From NCBI GenBank assembly GCA_030527795.1, contig JAUNAB010000010.1:1-64000 (forward strand): DNA of 64,000 nucleotides, in the 5' to 3' direction. The notes under the pieces were generated by a model. It saw only the letters and a program-made list of their open reading frames with translations. It made no database searches and had not been told where the DNA came from. The translations under genes and the position numbers were made by a program. Source of the stretch: Pasteurellaceae bacterium. GTDB taxonomy: Bacteria; Pseudomonadota; Gammaproteobacteria; Enterobacterales; Pasteurellaceae. Of the stretch, positions 44,935 through 54,974 are shown in pieces; position 1 is the stretch's first letter; each line of letters starts with the position of its first letter.

Positions 44935-47454
44935 GTGCAATACGATATAGACTTTGCCAAAAAGCAAGTTGCAGATCTGGATAAGTTTCGCACGATTCGC
45001 GCGTTATCTGGCACAACTGAAGAATTTAAACAGGTTTTTCAGCTGCTAACTTTGTTTATTCATTTCAATAATCCGAATTTTCCAGGTTATGTCAAAAATG
45101 CCCCCGCGGGCATTTGGCAATTCGAGCCGACCGAATATCAAAATCATTACCTTAATCAATATTTTCCGAGTAAAACATTTCTCCAACTTGATGGCTTTGA
45201 ATTGCGATCTTTTGATGCGATTTATGGCGTATATGTGATGGGAAGCATTGCATCTGTCAGTCAAACGTCATCTTCTGATTTAGATATTTGGGTGTGTCAT
45301 CGTGAAGATCTGAATATCCAAGAGCGTCAATTATTGCAGCAGAAAGCGGATAAATTAAAATTATGGGCACAACAACTTGAAGTTGAAATCAATATCTTTT
45401 TGATGGAACAAGATCGTTTTCGTAGTACGGCATATGCTGAAAAAATGACAACAGAAAATTGTGGTTCTGCACAATATATGTTATTACTTGATGAATTTTA
45501 TCGTTCCGTTATTCGTTTGGCGGGTAAACCTTTGCTTTGGTTGCACTTATTGGTTTGTAATGAAAAATGTTACGAACAAGAAGTTGAACGTTTAATTCGT
45601 GAGAAGCAAATTGATCCTACCGAATGGGTTGATTTTGGTGGATTGGGGGCTTTTTCGGCAAAAGAATATTTTGGGGCGAGTTTGTGGCATTTGTACAAAG
45701 GTATTGATGCACCTTATAAAGCGGCAATTAAAATTTTGTTGCTTGAGGCTTATTCGTGGGAGTACCCAAATACCAATTTAATAGCTAGCGATTTTAAATT
45801 TCATTTGTTGACTAATGATACGGAAAGTCATCATTTTGATCCTTATTTAGAAATGTTGGATCGTGTAACTGCGTATCTTACCTATCTTAAAGATTTTAAT
45901 CGGTTAGAGCTGATCCGCGGTTGTTTTTATATGAAAGCAACGGAAGATCTTTGGTATAGTGCAGAACCAAGTTGGCGTTTTGACTTAATGGCCCAATTAG
46001 CCAAAAAATGGCAGTGGTCAGATGCTAAAATTGATGAATTAAATCAACGTCCATTTTGGAAAATTAAACGCGTTAAAAAGAGCTATAATGAGTTAGTCCG
46101 AATTCTAATGTTGAGTTATCGCAATGTGGTGAATTTCGCACGAAAATATAAAATCGCTAGTAGCATTATGCCACAAGACTTGAGTATTTTAAGCCGTAAA
46201 TTGTACACCGCATTTGAAGAGTTACCAGGAAAAGTGACTTTATTAAATCCCCAAATTGCTAATGATTTATTTGAACCAAATTTAACTTTTATTGAAGTAA
46301 AAAAAGGGTCGGTAATGAAATCAGGTTGGTATGTCATCAATCAAGAGCCTAAAGCGACTAAGTTATCCCCTTATCGCTATGTTGAATATCATACTGACTT
46401 AAATAAATTGGTGTGTTGGGCATATTTTAACGGGTTATTGACGGAAAACACCCAATTACATATTGTGAGCAAAAATGTGAGCCTTGCAGTTTTACAGGCA
46501 TTTGCGACAGATTTACGCTTATTTTTTCCTATCCGCCCACCGAAGCCCACCAACGATGATTTAAATCATCCTTGTGAAATTCGTCAGTTAGCGATTTTAG
46601 TTAATTTAACTGCCGATCCGACAAAAAATCTCAAAAATTTGCGTTCAAGCATTCAACAAAGTGATTTGTTTAGTTTCGGACCTGACGAAGAAAGTTTAGT
46701 GGGAAGTATTGATTTAGTGTATCGCAATTTGTGGAACGAAGTACGAACCTTTACGTTTAAAGGACCGAATGCCATTTTACTTGCCTTGAAAGTGTTATCA
46801 AATAAAATTCACCGCGGTTCAGCATCGCCCCAGTCTATCAATGTATTTTGCTATAGCCAATATTATCGGCGACCATTGCACAATATCGTATTCGCATTGG
46901 TGCAAAAATGTATTAGTATCCAAATGGGCGAAAATCCTGCTTCACGCACGAAAAATTTCTTGCGTGTTGCGGGTAAAAACTGGCAATTTTTCTTTGAAGA
47001 GAAAGGCATTAGCTTAAAACAGGTGCAGGAAAAGATTCCTCAGGAAAATGAGCTAGATGAAGAGTTACACACGCAAATTAGCGATGATGCAATGAGCTTT
47101 GACACGCCAACCATTGTTGAATGTAAAACATGTAATCAACAACCCAAATGCCAATATCCAACGGAAATTAATGCCTTTGCTAGTGAAGGTTTTTTACAAT
47201 TCTTTTTTCAAGATAATGTAGATGGTTCTTTTAATGTTTATATTTTAGATGAGCATAATCGGATCGAAAGTTATCTAAATTGTGATGGCGAGAAACAACA
47301 AAAAGTTAACGAAATCAATCACATTTATGCCCATTCAGGTGATGGTGATAATGCCTATCATATCGTGCAACGAGATTTCAATTATCCGCAATTTTATCAG
47401 CTACTTAATCAAAATGGGATGATTCAGATCGTTCCCTTTCATAGCGTTAACTAG
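44935..47454 (+). CDS. cyaA: Class I adenylate cyclase
   Basis: This 839-aa enzyme makes cAMP from ATP. The nucleotidyltransferase motif GSIASVSQTSSSDLDIWVC (about residues 103-121) gives the two catalytic aspartates. The C-terminal regulatory half ends in EINAFASEGFLQFFFQDNVDGSFNVYILDEHNRIE. The start codon is GTG behind TTGGGA; a weak start is also known for E. coli cyaA (TTG). Transcribed divergently from hemC. The cAMP it makes would act through CRP, for example at the idn site in this window, and on competence genes in this family. Confidence 0.97.
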   Translation: MQYDIDFAKKQVADLDKFRTIRALSGTTEEFKQVFQLLTLFIHFNNPNFPGYVKNAPAGIWQFEPTEYQNHYLNQYFPSKTFLQLDGFELRSFDAIYGVYVMGSIASVSQTSSSDLDIWVCHREDLNIQERQLLQQKADKLKLWAQQLEVEINIFLMEQDRFRSTAYAEKMTTENCGSAQYMLLLDEFYRSVIRLAGKPLLWLHLLVCNEKCYEQEVERLIREKQIDPTEWVDFGGLGAFSAKEYFGASLWHLYKGIDAPYKAAIKILLLEAYSWEYPNTNLIASDFKFHLLTNDTESHHFDPYLEMLDRVTAYLTYLKDFNRLELIRGCFYMKATEDLWYSAEPSWRFDLMAQLAKKWQWSDAKIDELNQRPFWKIKRVKKSYNELVRILMLSYRNVVNFARKYKIASSIMPQDLSILSRKLYTAFEELPGKVTLLNPQIANDLFEPNLTFIEVKKGSVMKSGWYVINQEPKATKLSPYRYVEYHTDLNKLVCWAYFNGLLTENTQLHIVSKNVSLAVLQAFATDLRLFFPIRPPKPTNDDLNHPCEIRQLAILVNLTADPTKNLKNLRSSIQQSDLFSFGPDEESLVGSIDLVYRNLWNEVRTFTFKGPNAILLALKVLSNKIHRGSASPQSINVFCYSQYYRRPLHNIVFALVQKCISIQMGENPASRTKNFLRVAGKNWQFFFEEKGISLKQVQEKIPQENELDEELHTQISDDAMSFDTPTIVECKTCNQQPKCQYPTEINAFASEGFLQFFFQDNVDGSFNVYILDEHNRIESYLNCDGEKQQKVNEINHIYAHSGDGDNAYHIVQRDFNYPQFYQLLNQNGMIQIVPFHSVN

Positions 47455-47534
47455 CCTTAAATTTCAATAATTGCACAGTAAAATAGCTAAAGTTATAATA
47501 ACCAAGTTTATGCATCATATCGGGGGGTATGAGA

Positions 47535-48164
47535 ATGACAGAAAAAAGGAGAGTCTTGCTTATTGACGATCATCCATTAATGCGTCGTGGAATGAAGCAA
47601 CTCATTGAATTAGATGATAATTTTATTGTAATCGGGGACGCAGGCAATGGCAACGAAGGCATTAGTTTAGCCTTACAGCATTCCCCTGATTTAATCGTCT
47701 TAGATCTGAATATGAAAGGATTATCAGGTTTAGACACGCTCAAAGCGTTACGTGCTGAAGGCGTGGGTGCTCGAATTGTCATTCTTACTGTGTCTGATGC
47801 TAAAAATGATATTTTTGCTTTAATTGATGCAGGGGCAGACGGCTATCTGCTTAAAGATACTGAACCTGATGTATTACTAGAACAACTTGGCAAAATTGCA
47901 CAAGGGGAAGTGATTTTAAGTGAGTCAATTAAGCATCTTTTGCTAGCGAAACGTATAGAACAAGATCCGATTTCTGCGTTAACAGAGCGAGAAATGGAGG
48001 TGTTGCAGTTGATCGCCACAGGGTTATCCAATAAGCAAATTGCGGCAAAATTGTTTATTTCTGAAGAAACGGTGAAAGTGCATATTCGCAATTTGTTACG
48101 AAAATTAAACGTCCATTCCCGTGTAGCAGCAACAGTGCTTTATTTGGAATACAAAGGTAATTAA
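47535..48164 (+). CDS. narP: Nitrate/nitrite response regulator NarP
   Basis: The start at 47535 is chosen because GGGGGG lies 7 bp upstream; ATG 47529 is too close to it. The 209-aa LuxR/NarL-type regulator has receiver domain acidic residues D11-D12 and phosphoacceptor D57 (LIVLDLNM), and a C-terminal LuxR HTH (LTEREMEVLQLIATGLSNKQIAAKLFISEETVKVHIRNLLRKL). It controls nitrate and nitrite respiration genes. The sensor NarQ is not in this window; Pasteurellaceae usually encode it elsewhere. NarP is favoured over NarL by overall pattern and family distribution. Confidence 0.9.
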   Translation: MTEKRRVLLIDDHPLMRRGMKQLIELDDNFIVIGDAGNGNEGISLALQHSPDLIVLDLNMKGLSGLDTLKALRAEGVGARIVILTVSDAKNDIFALIDAGADGYLLKDTEPDVLLEQLGKIAQGEVILSESIKHLLLAKRIEQDPISALTEREMEVLQLIATGLSNKQIAAKLFISEETVKVHIRNLLRKLNVHSRVAATVLYLEYKGN

Positions 48165-48170
48165 TTGCCC

Positions 48171-48208
48171 AAAACCGCGGTCAAAAAACGCGTGAATTTT
48201 TGACCGTG
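48171..48208. repeat. Paired ACCGCGGTC element with a decayed right arm
   Basis: Left arm AAAACCGCGGTC is intact; the right arm reads GACCGTGATTT, with the CCGCGG core lost. It lies between narP and tpx. Confidence 0.85.
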
Positions 48209-48246
48209 ATTTCGGATTTTTATCAATAAAAGAGAAGGAAAAAATG

Positions 48247-48744
48247 ATGAGTAAGGTCACTTTAAAAGGTAATCCGATTGATATTGTCGGTACATTTCCA
48301 GCCGTAGGGGCGAGCGTGGCAGATTTCACTTTAGTCAATAATAGTTTGGAAGATGTGACGCTAGCGAGTTTTGGCAATCAACGCAAAGTGTTGAACATTT
48401 TCCCAAGTATTGATACGGGGATATGTGCGACTTCAGTGCGTGTATTTAATCAAAAAGCAGCGAATTTGACGAATACTGTTGTGTTATGTATTTCCGCCGA
48501 TTTACCTTTTGCTCAAGCCCGTTTTTGTGGTGCGGAAGGCATTGACAATGTGCAAACCCTTTCAACATTCCGCAATCATACTGTTCATCAGGCTTTAGGG
48601 GTGGATATTCAATCTAGCCCATTAGCAGGGTTGACAGCACGTGCGGTGATTGTGTTAGATGAACATAATCGGGTATTACACAGTGAATTAGTGCCAGAAA
48701 TTGGTACCGAACCGAATTATGATGCGGCTTTAGCGGTACTTTAA
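48247..48744 (+). CDS. tpx: Thiol peroxidase (atypical 2-Cys peroxiredoxin)
   Basis: The product has 165 aa from the second of two adjacent ATGs. Peroxidatic Cys60 is in [15 protein letters not shown] and the resolving Cys94 in [12 protein letters not shown], as in E. coli Tpx. It reduces H2O2 and alkyl hydroperoxides with thioredoxin in the periplasm or cytoplasm (reports differ for E. coli). GAAGGAAAA precedes the start. Single gene, closed by a bidirectional terminator shared with dusA. Confidence 0.97.
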   Translation: MSKVTLKGNPIDIVGTFPAVGASVADFTLVNNSLEDVTLASFGNQRKVLNIFPSIDTGICATSVRVFNQKAANLTNTVVLCISADLPFAQARFCGAEGIDNVQTLSTFRNHTVHQALGVDIQSSPLAGLTARAVIVLDEHNRVLHSELVPEIGTEPNYDAALAVL

Positions 48745-48761
48745 TTGACAGAATTGATGAC

Positions 48762-48784
48762 GAAAGGGGCATAACGCCCCTTTC
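48762..48784. terminator. Bidirectional terminator between tpx and dusA
   Basis: GAAAGGGGC / GCCCCTTTC stem with an ATAAC loop, closing convergent tpx and dusA. Confidence 0.85.
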
Positions 48785-48787
48785 TTG

Positions 48788-49762
48788 TTATTCTTTTTCA
48801 ATGAAGTGTAATGCGTTGATGACTACATCCACATTGGCATTGGGTTTACAGGCATTTTCACTTAAATAACGCCGCCATTGACGTGCGCCTTTGCTCTGCT
48901 GAAATGCACCGATTAAATGGCGTGTAATATGGTTAAGATGCACGCCTTGATTACATTGTTGTTCAATGTAAGGCAACATATTTTCAATGGCCTGGTATGG
49001 GCTGATGATTGGCGCATTGGGATCAAATAATGCCCGATCAATTTGACCTAAAATTGACGGGTTTTGATAGGCTTCACGTCCTACCATTACGCCATCAACA
49101 TATTGCAGATGCATTTGGATTTGCTCAATGGTTTTAATACCGCCATTAATACTGATATTCAGGTGCGGAAAATCACGTTTGAGTTGATAGACCCGTTCAT
49201 AATCCAAAGGTGGAATTTCACGATTTTGTTTTGGGCTAAGCCCTGATAACCAAGCTTTGCGGGCGTGAACAATAAAATCTTTACAACCCACTGCACTGAC
49301 TTTGCGGACAAAATCAGTTAAAAAAGCGTAGCTGTCTAAATCATCAATCCCAATGCGATGCTTGACGGTCACGGGAATCGCAACAGCATCTTGCATTCGT
49401 TGCACACATTCTGCAACTAACTCCGCTTTTGCCATTAAACACGCACCAAACATCCCATTTTGAACGCGATTTGAGGGGCAACCGACATTTAAGTTAATTT
49501 CTTGGTAACCCCGTTGTTCTGCTAGTTTGGCACAATGGACTAACTGTTGCGGATCGTTTCCACCTAATTGGAGAACCACAGGCCGTTCACGCGGATCAAA
49601 ATCTAGATGATCATATTTTGCATAAATGATCGCGGGAGCGGTGACCATTTCAGTATAAAGTTGTGCATATCGGCTGAATTGGCGATGAAAATAACGGCAA
49701 TGGCGAGTAGTCCAATCTAACATTGGTGCAACGGAAAAACGTCCCGAAAAGTAAGTTGTCAT
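48788..49762 (-). CDS. dusA: tRNA-dihydrouridine(20/20a) synthase DusA
   Basis: This 324-aa FMN enzyme reduces uridines 20 and 20a in the tRNA D-loop. It has [21 protein letters not shown] at the N-terminus, VLQLGGNDP, catalytic Cys95 in [30 protein letters not shown] and the flavin phosphate site [23 protein letters not shown] and the length point to DusA rather than DusB or DusC. Its ATG overlaps the clcA stop by 4 bp, so the two are translationally coupled. Confidence 0.95.
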   Translation of the reverse strand: MTTYFSGRFSVAPMLDWTTRHCRYFHRQFSRYAQLYTEMVTAPAIIYAKYDHLDFDPRERPVVLQLGGNDPQQLVHCAKLAEQRGYQEINLNVGCPSNRVQNGMFGACLMAKAELVAECVQRMQDAVAIPVTVKHRIGIDDLDSYAFLTDFVRKVSAVGCKDFIVHARKAWLSGLSPKQNREIPPLDYERVYQLKRDFPHLNISINGGIKTIEQIQMHLQYVDGVMVGREAYQNPSILGQIDRALFDPNAPIISPYQAIENMLPYIEQQCNQGVHLNHITRHLIGAFQQSKGARQWRRYLSENACKPNANVDVVINALHFIEKE

Positions 49763-51156
49763 AAAGTGGTATTCTCTGAAAGTTCTTGTTTAGTTTGTTC
49801 TTGTACACGTTGGCGAAAACGCCCTGCACCTAAATGGTAAAAAGGTTTTGGATTGAATTGGCGTGAAATGACACTGGCAATAATACTTGCAATCAAAAGC
49901 CAAATGAGAACAGGTTGGCTACCCGTCATTTCCATTACCACCACGCTCGCTGTCACGGGCGATTGCGTTGCCCCCGCTAAAAAAGCCGCCATACAAATTA
50001 GCACGACGAGTCGGCTATCAATAAAACTGCCATTAAAACTGGCAATATGGGCTAATTGTGAGCCGAGTCCTGCTCCAATGGTGAGCGATGGCGTGAAAAT
50101 CCCCCCTGCGATACCCGACCAATAGGTTGCTACGGTGGCGAAAAGTTTGGCGATACCGAGATCGTCTGGTTGGAGATTGATACCATCAAGAGCGTGGGAA
50201 ACAACGTCATAACCCGTGCCGTAGGTTTGCCCGTGGCTAAATTTACCCAGAATGGTAAGCACAATACCGAGTATAAATGCCACGCTGACGGGATGACGGC
50301 GAATCCAACCGCGGACAAAATTCGGGCTGAAATTGGCGACGCCTTTAGCAAGTAAACGAGCGAAAATGCCACCCGCAACGCCACAAAGCACGCCACACAA
50401 TGCGAGCCACGCGATAATATTTTGTGCGGAATATGCCCCTTCATATTGTGGGAAATAGGGGTTATTGCCCATCATTGCAACCAGAATAAACCCTGAAGCC
50501 AAGACGCCAAATAAAATGCGTCGTTCCCAACGCAATGTGATACCGCGTCCTAATTCTTCAATGGTAAAAATCACGCCTGCTAATGGGGCATTAAATGCAG
50601 CGGCTAAACCACCGCCCGCACCTGCCGCGATAAACTGGTTAGCGGTTAAACCTTTAAATCCTAAATTATGGCGACAACAAAAGTTTCCCCACGCAAGCAT
50701 TACTGCGGCACCCACTTGCACCGAAGGGCCTTCACGCCCAACCGATGCGCCAATGATCATCGCCAAAAAAGTTAAGGGAATTTTCCATAAGGTTTGCCCG
50801 AAACGGATTAAACGGTTTTTATTTGCCCCATAGGGCAGTTCCATTGACGCAATGACTTGTGGAATACCGCTACCTGAAACATAGGGGGTATATTTGGCAG
50901 TAAACCACGCTAATAGGGCTAATCCAAAGGGCAAAACCCACCAAACGGCTAAGGGATGTTGTTGATTCCAATAGGCGTTGTATTCCAATCCCCAATCCGC
51001 TAATTTGGCAAAGCCGAGCGAAAAAAATGACACTAATGCTGAACCGATAAGTAAGCAAATTAGCTCAAGGGTTTTGCGTGAAAGGCGAGTCGTTTGGCGA
51101 ATTTTTTTGCGTAATAGGTAACGCAATGTGGCACGCCAAGATGATAAGTTAAGCAT
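49759..51156 (-). CDS. clcA: H+/Cl- exchange transporter ClcA
   Basis: This 465-aa inner-membrane ClC antiporter (E. coli 473) exchanges two chloride ions for one proton and supports extreme acid resistance. The selectivity motifs are [15 protein letters not shown] (gating glutamate) and GGIFTPSL; the proton glutamate is in FTIEELGRG. About 17 helices fit the hydrophobicity. It is the first gene of a clcA-dusA pair. Confidence 0.96.
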   Translation of the reverse strand: MLNLSSWRATLRYLLRKKIRQTTRLSRKTLELICLLIGSALVSFFSLGFAKLADWGLEYNAYWNQQHPLAVWWVLPFGLALLAWFTAKYTPYVSGSGIPQVIASMELPYGANKNRLIRFGQTLWKIPLTFLAMIIGASVGREGPSVQVGAAVMLAWGNFCCRHNLGFKGLTANQFIAAGAGGGLAAAFNAPLAGVIFTIEELGRGITLRWERRILFGVLASGFILVAMMGNNPYFPQYEGAYSAQNIIAWLALCGVLCGVAGGIFARLLAKGVANFSPNFVRGWIRRHPVSVAFILGIVLTILGKFSHGQTYGTGYDVVSHALDGINLQPDDLGIAKLFATVATYWSGIAGGIFTPSLTIGAGLGSQLAHIASFNGSFIDSRLVVLICMAAFLAGATQSPVTASVVVMEMTGSQPVLIWLLIASIIASVISRQFNPKPFYHLGAGRFRQRVQEQTKQELSENTTL

Positions 51157-51239
51157 AATGAATCAAATGAAATATTTTTGTCTATTATAGACTGTAACTG
51201 CAAAGGATTCAAAAGCGAGAAAAATTCACAGGATTTTTT

Positions 51240-51251
51240 GACCGCGGTTTT
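51240..51251. repeat. Single GACCGCGG element upstream of mlaA/clcA
   Basis: GACCGCGGTTTT preceded by GGATTTTTT; no left arm. It lies in the divergent clcA/mlaA gap, where a terminator is not expected. Confidence 0.65.
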
Positions 51252-51329
51252 GGACAAAATTGAGATTTATTTTGTCAATCAGGTTTAACTCATTTACAAT
51301 GAGAACACTTTTTTGACTGAGAATAGATT

Positions 51330-52076
51330 ATGCAAAAATCAAAATTACTCGCTGTTTTGTTAGCAGGTAGCCTACTTGCTACAAGCTGTGCAACGATTGA
51401 TGAAAAAACAGGGGAACGTAAAGATCCGTTAGAAGGCTTTAACCGCACGATGTGGGATTTCAACTATAAGGTTGTGGATCCCTATGTGTTGAAACCTGTG
51501 GCAAAAGGCTGGAAAGAATACGTGCCATCGCCCGTGAAAACAGGCTTAGTAAATGTGGCGAATAACTTAGATGAACCTGCGAGCTTTGTAAACCGTTTAC
51601 TTGAAGGCGATGTGAAAAAAGCTTTCGTGCATTTAAACCGTTTTGTGATTAATTCGGTGTTTGGTCTAGGCGGATTAATTGATTGGGCAAGTTATAGCGA
51701 TCCACTCAAACTGGAGGGCGATCACGATCGTCGTTTTGGCGATACGCTAGGCACTTGGGGCGTAGATACGGGATCTTATGTGATGTTGCCGTTATATGGC
51801 CCTGCAACACCGCGTCAGGATTTAGGCAATTTAGTGGATAATACTTACCCAATGTTGTCTTTACTCGGCCCTTGGTCGTTGCTTAAATGGGGAATCCAAG
51901 GCATTGATAAGCGGGCAAACTTAATTGAAAGTGAAGCCTTGTTAAATCAAGCACAAGATCCTTATGCCACATTCCGCGAAGCCTATTTTCAGAATTTACA
52001 ATACCGTTTAAGTGACGGTAAAACGAAAAAACCCCAAGAAACTTTATCCAAAGATGAATTAAATAGCATTGATTAG
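51330..52076 (+). CDS. mlaA: Outer-membrane phospholipid retrograde transport lipoprotein MlaA (VacJ)
   Basis: This 248-aa lipoprotein has signal MQKSKLLAVLLAGSLLATSC with the lipid-anchored Cys20. The VacJ domain has DPLEGFNRTMWDFNYKVVDPYVLKPVAKGWKEYVPSPVKTGLVNVANNLDEPASFVNRLLEGD and FGDTLGTWGVDTGSYVMLPLYGPATPRQDLG. MlaA with a porin removes phospholipids from the outer leaflet of the outer membrane; in H. influenzae the homologue affects serum resistance. The remaining mla genes are not in this window. yfbU follows after 10 bp. Confidence 0.96.
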   Translation: MQKSKLLAVLLAGSLLATSCATIDEKTGERKDPLEGFNRTMWDFNYKVVDPYVLKPVAKGWKEYVPSPVKTGLVNVANNLDEPASFVNRLLEGDVKKAFVHLNRFVINSVFGLGGLIDWASYSDPLKLEGDHDRRFGDTLGTWGVDTGSYVMLPLYGPATPRQDLGNLVDNTYPMLSLLGPWSLLKWGIQGIDKRANLIESEALLNQAQDPYATFREAYFQNLQYRLSDGKTKKPQETLSKDELNSID

Positions 52077-52086
52077 GAGATGAAAA

Positions 52087-52581
52087 ATGGAGATGACGTC
52101 AACTCAACGTTTAATTTTAGCAAACCAATATCAATTAATGGGATTGCTTGATCCAAAAAACGCCGCAAAATATGCACGCTTAGAGCGTATTGTAAAAGGC
52201 GGATTTGCTTTAGAACTGAAAGAGTTAGATAACGAATTTTCTGATTTATCTGAAGCTGAATGTCGAATTGTGTTAGACACTTTAGAAATGTATCACGCAT
52301 TGCAAGTGTCTTATAACAATTTAGATGATAAATCTGCACTGACCCCACACCGTTTGCAATTTACGGGCTATTGTGCAGTGCGTGAGAAAAAATATTTGAA
52401 TTATTTACGCTTTATTACCACTGAACAGAATAAATACCAAGAATTTATGCGTTGCGAACATGGTTGCGACTCGCAAACGCCAATGTGGGATAAATACAAT
52501 AAAATGCTTGATGTATGGCACAAATGTGCACGCCAATATCATTTGAGTATGGAAGAAATCCAAAATATTCTCGCTGCCTAA
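52087..52581 (+). CDS. yfbU: YfbU family protein
   Basis: This 164-aa protein has MEMTSTQRLILANQYQLMGLLDPKNAAKYARLERIVKGGFALELKELDNEFSDLSEAECRIVLDTLEMYHALQVSY, the YfbU domain (E. coli YfbU 164 aa). It is all helical and cytoplasmic, with no known biochemical function; E. coli YfbU has been linked to cell death in overexpression and MazF studies. It is in an operon with mlaA (10-bp gap, AGGAG site). Confidence 0.93.
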   Translation: MEMTSTQRLILANQYQLMGLLDPKNAAKYARLERIVKGGFALELKELDNEFSDLSEAECRIVLDTLEMYHALQVSYNNLDDKSALTPHRLQFTGYCAVREKKYLNYLRFITTEQNKYQEFMRCEHGCDSQTPMWDKYNKMLDVWHKCARQYHLSMEEIQNILAA

Positions 52582-52586
52582 CCCTA

Positions 52587-52629
52587 AAAACCGCGGTCAA
52601 AAATTCGCTTGTTTTTTTGACCGCGGTTT
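52587..52629. repeat. Paired ACCGCGGTC terminator element
   Basis: AAAACCGCGGTC and GACCGCGGTTT arms around AAAAATTCGCTTGTTTTTTT, between convergent yfbU and the PRD-like gene. Confidence 0.88.
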
Positions 52630-52658
52630 GATGTCATCTTATCTTTTCAATTATCCCA

Positions 52659-53039
52659 CTAGACAATAGCAATTAATATCCAAGGTTGAGCGAGGCTGAG
52701 TGAATACCAATTTCCAATAAAATGGCTTTGTTCGCTTTGGGGAATCGGAAAAGGAATCAGTTTGAGAATATCTTGATGTAATTGCATTACCTGTGGAAAT
52801 TGAGGGGCATTTTGAATTTCTCGCCATATTTCTGCGTGCATTGCCATTGCACAACAACCCCGTTGAATTCTGCCGAGGGCATTGACGAGATGTAGTAAAA
52901 TCATATCAACTTGCTGACAAGTGATATCCACTTGCCATTTTTCGCTTAAACGATTGCGGATAGAGAAGGTAATTTTTATCAATTCCGAATTGATTAACTG
53001 ACGTTTCTTTAACAGCTCTAAACGAAGAACAAGGTTCAT
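52659..53039 (-). CDS. PRD-domain-like small protein
   Basis: This 126-aa helical protein has MNLVLRLELLKKRQLINSELIKITFSIRNRL...VDMILLHLVNALGRIQRG...EIWREIQNAPQFPQVMQLHQDILKLI...FIGNWYSLSL. This arrangement resembles a single PTS-regulation domain (PRD), as found in antiterminators and in small stand-alone Pasteurellaceae proteins. No RNA-binding or PTS EIIA domain is attached. Only one histidine is in a plausible phospho-site position (MILLHLVNA). Function unknown; it stands alone, with GGGGAA before the ATG. Confidence 0.65.
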   Translation of the reverse strand: MNLVLRLELLKKRQLINSELIKITFSIRNRLSEKWQVDITCQQVDMILLHLVNALGRIQRGCCAMAMHAEIWREIQNAPQFPQVMQLHQDILKLIPFPIPQSEQSHFIGNWYSLSLAQPWILIAIV

Positions 53040-53160
53040 TGTATTCCCCTAGCCATTTTAAGCGATGTTTCCTAGCATAGCGGAAAATTAAGATGAAACA
53101 AGTGCATTTAAGCGAAATTTATAGCAAAATAATCAACTCTTTGGAAAATCAGGGGATATT

Positions 53161-53766
53161 ATGTGGGATTTTGGGTTATTTAATGATTATCAAGGGTTAA
53201 TTTTTGATATGGATGGCACGCTGATTGACACAATGCCAAGCCATTCACGTGCTTGGACGATGGCGGGCGATCATTTGGGTTATCCTATTCGTGGTGAATT
53301 GATTTATGATTTTGGTGGTGCGCCAGTAAATGTGATCGCAAAGGCAATGATGGCAGAAGCCAAGATGCCAGAATCAATGTTAGATCAACTGATTAGCGAA
53401 AAACGCCGTATTGGTCAGCAATTATTATTAACCGAATCTAGCCTATTACCTGCAGCAGACGTTTTAAAACATTTTTATGGTAAAAAGCCAATGGCATTAG
53501 GGACAGGCTCGCATTGGGCGATGGTGAATCAATTAGTTGATTTGTTTGCAGTGCGTCCTTATCTCAATGCCATTGTTACTTCAGAAGATGTGCAACGCCA
53601 TAAGCCGCAACCTGATACCTTCTTACGCTGTGCTGAACTGATTGAATGTGAGCCAACAAGATGTCTTGTCTTTGAAGATGCTGACTTAGGCGTGCAAGCT
53701 GGGCTAGCGGGTGGAATGGATGTGTTTGATGTGCGTATTGGTCAAATTCTAAAAGCCGATGTTTAA
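53161..53766 (+). CDS. yqaB: YqaB-like HAD-family sugar phosphatase
   Basis: This 201-aa HAD hydrolase has nucleophile D16 and acid D18 in LIFDMDGTLIDTM, a helical cap, motif II LGTGSH, and motifs III/IV KPQPDTFLRC and VFEDADLGVQAG. E. coli YqaB acts on fructose-1-phosphate and 6-phosphogluconate. It overlaps yqaA by 8 bp; yqaB-yqaA are also neighbours in E. coli, supporting the call. Confidence 0.92.
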   Translation: MWDFGLFNDYQGLIFDMDGTLIDTMPSHSRAWTMAGDHLGYPIRGELIYDFGGAPVNVIAKAMMAEAKMPESMLDQLISEKRRIGQQLLLTESSLLPAADVLKHFYGKKPMALGTGSHWAMVNQLVDLFAVRPYLNAIVTSEDVQRHKPQPDTFLRCAELIECEPTRCLVFEDADLGVQAGLAGGMDVFDVRIGQILKADV

Positions 53767-54244
53767 TTGGGATCTTTGGCTTGCAACGCTGCATCAATAT
53801 AGCTTATGGTTGATGTTTGTGAGTGCATTTTTAAGTGCCACGGTGTTACCAGGCAATTCAGAAATTGTGTTTATAAGCTTAGCGACCGCGGTCCAATTAC
53901 CTGCTAAACATTATATTTCTTTGCCGATGGTTTGGTTGCTACTCAGTGCGATAGTAGGCAATAGTTTAGGTAGCTTTACAACCTATTGGCTTGGGCGATG
54001 TTTCCCTAAATTTGATCCATTACAACAAAATAGCCGAAAGCTTAAATGGACGATGCAGAAAATTGAGCGACACGGTGTGTTGGTTTTACTTTTTAGTTGG
54101 TTGCCCGTTGTGGGCGATATATTTTGTGCGTTAGCAGGGTGGTTACGTTTAGATTGGCGTAAAAGCGGTTTTTATATTGTGATAGGTAAAACATTGCGTT
54201 ATCTTTTTTTGCTTTATTTGGTCATCGGTTATACTTTTTTGTAG
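53759..54244 (+). CDS. yqaA: YqaA/DedA-like inner-membrane protein
   Basis: This 161-aa protein has about four membrane helices and the SNARE-associated/DedA-type sequence SAFLSATVLPGNSEIVFISLATAVQLP...LLSAIVGNSLGSFTTYWLGR...LFSWLPVVGDIFCALAGWLRLDW. YqaA-family proteins are shorter relatives of DedA, some of which are lipid flippases or need proton motive force; the substrate is unknown. It is coupled to yqaB by overlap. A GACCGCGGTC word lies inside the gene (about 53883-53892). Confidence 0.9.
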   Translation: MFNWDLWLATLHQYSLWLMFVSAFLSATVLPGNSEIVFISLATAVQLPAKHYISLPMVWLLLSAIVGNSLGSFTTYWLGRCFPKFDPLQQNSRKLKWTMQKIERHGVLVLLFSWLPVVGDIFCALAGWLRLDWRKSGFYIVIGKTLRYLFLLYLVIGYTFL

Positions 54245-54259
54245 TACAATCAATAAGCA

Positions 54260-54283
54260 AAAAAAACCGCCCGATAGGGCGGT
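54260..54283 (-). terminator. Terminator-like hairpin oriented leftward, between yqaA and luxS
   Basis: ACCGCCC / GGGCGGT stem with a GATA loop, preceded by a run of A. The T-run exists only on the minus strand, although both flanking genes are on the plus strand. Confidence 0.7.
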
Positions 54284-54401
54284 ACTAATTAAACCTAAGG
54301 AACCAATATTTTTTTATTATTAACAACTGCAAGTTGCTTGTAATATAAGACTACCAGCGGTTAGAAAAGTTCAAAATTTTTTTCATAAGAAGGAAAAATT
54401 T

Positions 54402-54908
54402 ATGCCATTACTCGATAGTTTTAAAGTTGATCACACGATTATGAATGCCCCCGCAGTGCGTCTTGCTAAAACAATGGCTACGCCAAAAGGGGATATAATT
54501 TCGGTATTTGATTTACGTTTTTGTAAACCAAATCAAGAGATTATGTCGCCAAATGGCATTCATACCCTTGAACATTTATTTGCAGGATTTATGCGTGATC
54601 ATCTCAATGCCGATGATGTAGAAATTATTGATATTTCTCCAATGGGTTGCCGTACGGGTTTTTATATGTCGTTGATTGGTTCGCCAGATGAGCAACGCGT
54701 GGCGGATGCGTGGTTAAAGGCAATGCAAGATGTGCTGAAGGTGGAAAATCAAAGCCAAATTCCTGAGCTTAATCCATATCAATGTGGTTCATATCAGGAA
54801 CATTCTTTACCTGATGCACGTCAATTTGCTGAAAATGTGATTCAGCGTGGTATTGGGATCAATAAAAATGCTGATTTGTATCTCGATGAAAAATTATTGC
54901 AATCATAA
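54402..54908 (+). CDS. luxS: S-ribosylhomocysteine lyase (AI-2 synthase)
   Basis: This 168-aa enzyme cleaves S-ribosylhomocysteine to homocysteine and DPD, the precursor of autoinducer-2. Zinc ligands H54 and H58 are in HTLEHLFAG with catalytic E57, C83 is in GCRTGFYM, and the third zinc ligand is in YQCGSYQEH. It recycles SAM methylation waste, complementing metK in this window. A strong AGAAGGAAAAA precedes the ATG, and a clear terminator follows. Confidence 0.98.
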   Translation: MPLLDSFKVDHTIMNAPAVRLAKTMATPKGDIISVFDLRFCKPNQEIMSPNGIHTLEHLFAGFMRDHLNADDVEIIDISPMGCRTGFYMSLIGSPDEQRVADAWLKAMQDVLKVENQSQIPELNPYQCGSYQEHSLPDARQFAENVIQRGIGINKNADLYLDEKLLQS

Positions 54909-54926
54909 ATTAATTAACTGAAAACA

Positions 54927-54950
54927 GCGTAGCATTGGCTACGCTTTTTT
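54927..54950 (+). terminator. luxS terminator
   Basis: GCGTAGC / GCTACGC stem with an ATTG loop, then TTTTTT. Confidence 0.92.
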
Positions 54951-54974
54951 ATTTTATTTATCTTATTCTTTCAG

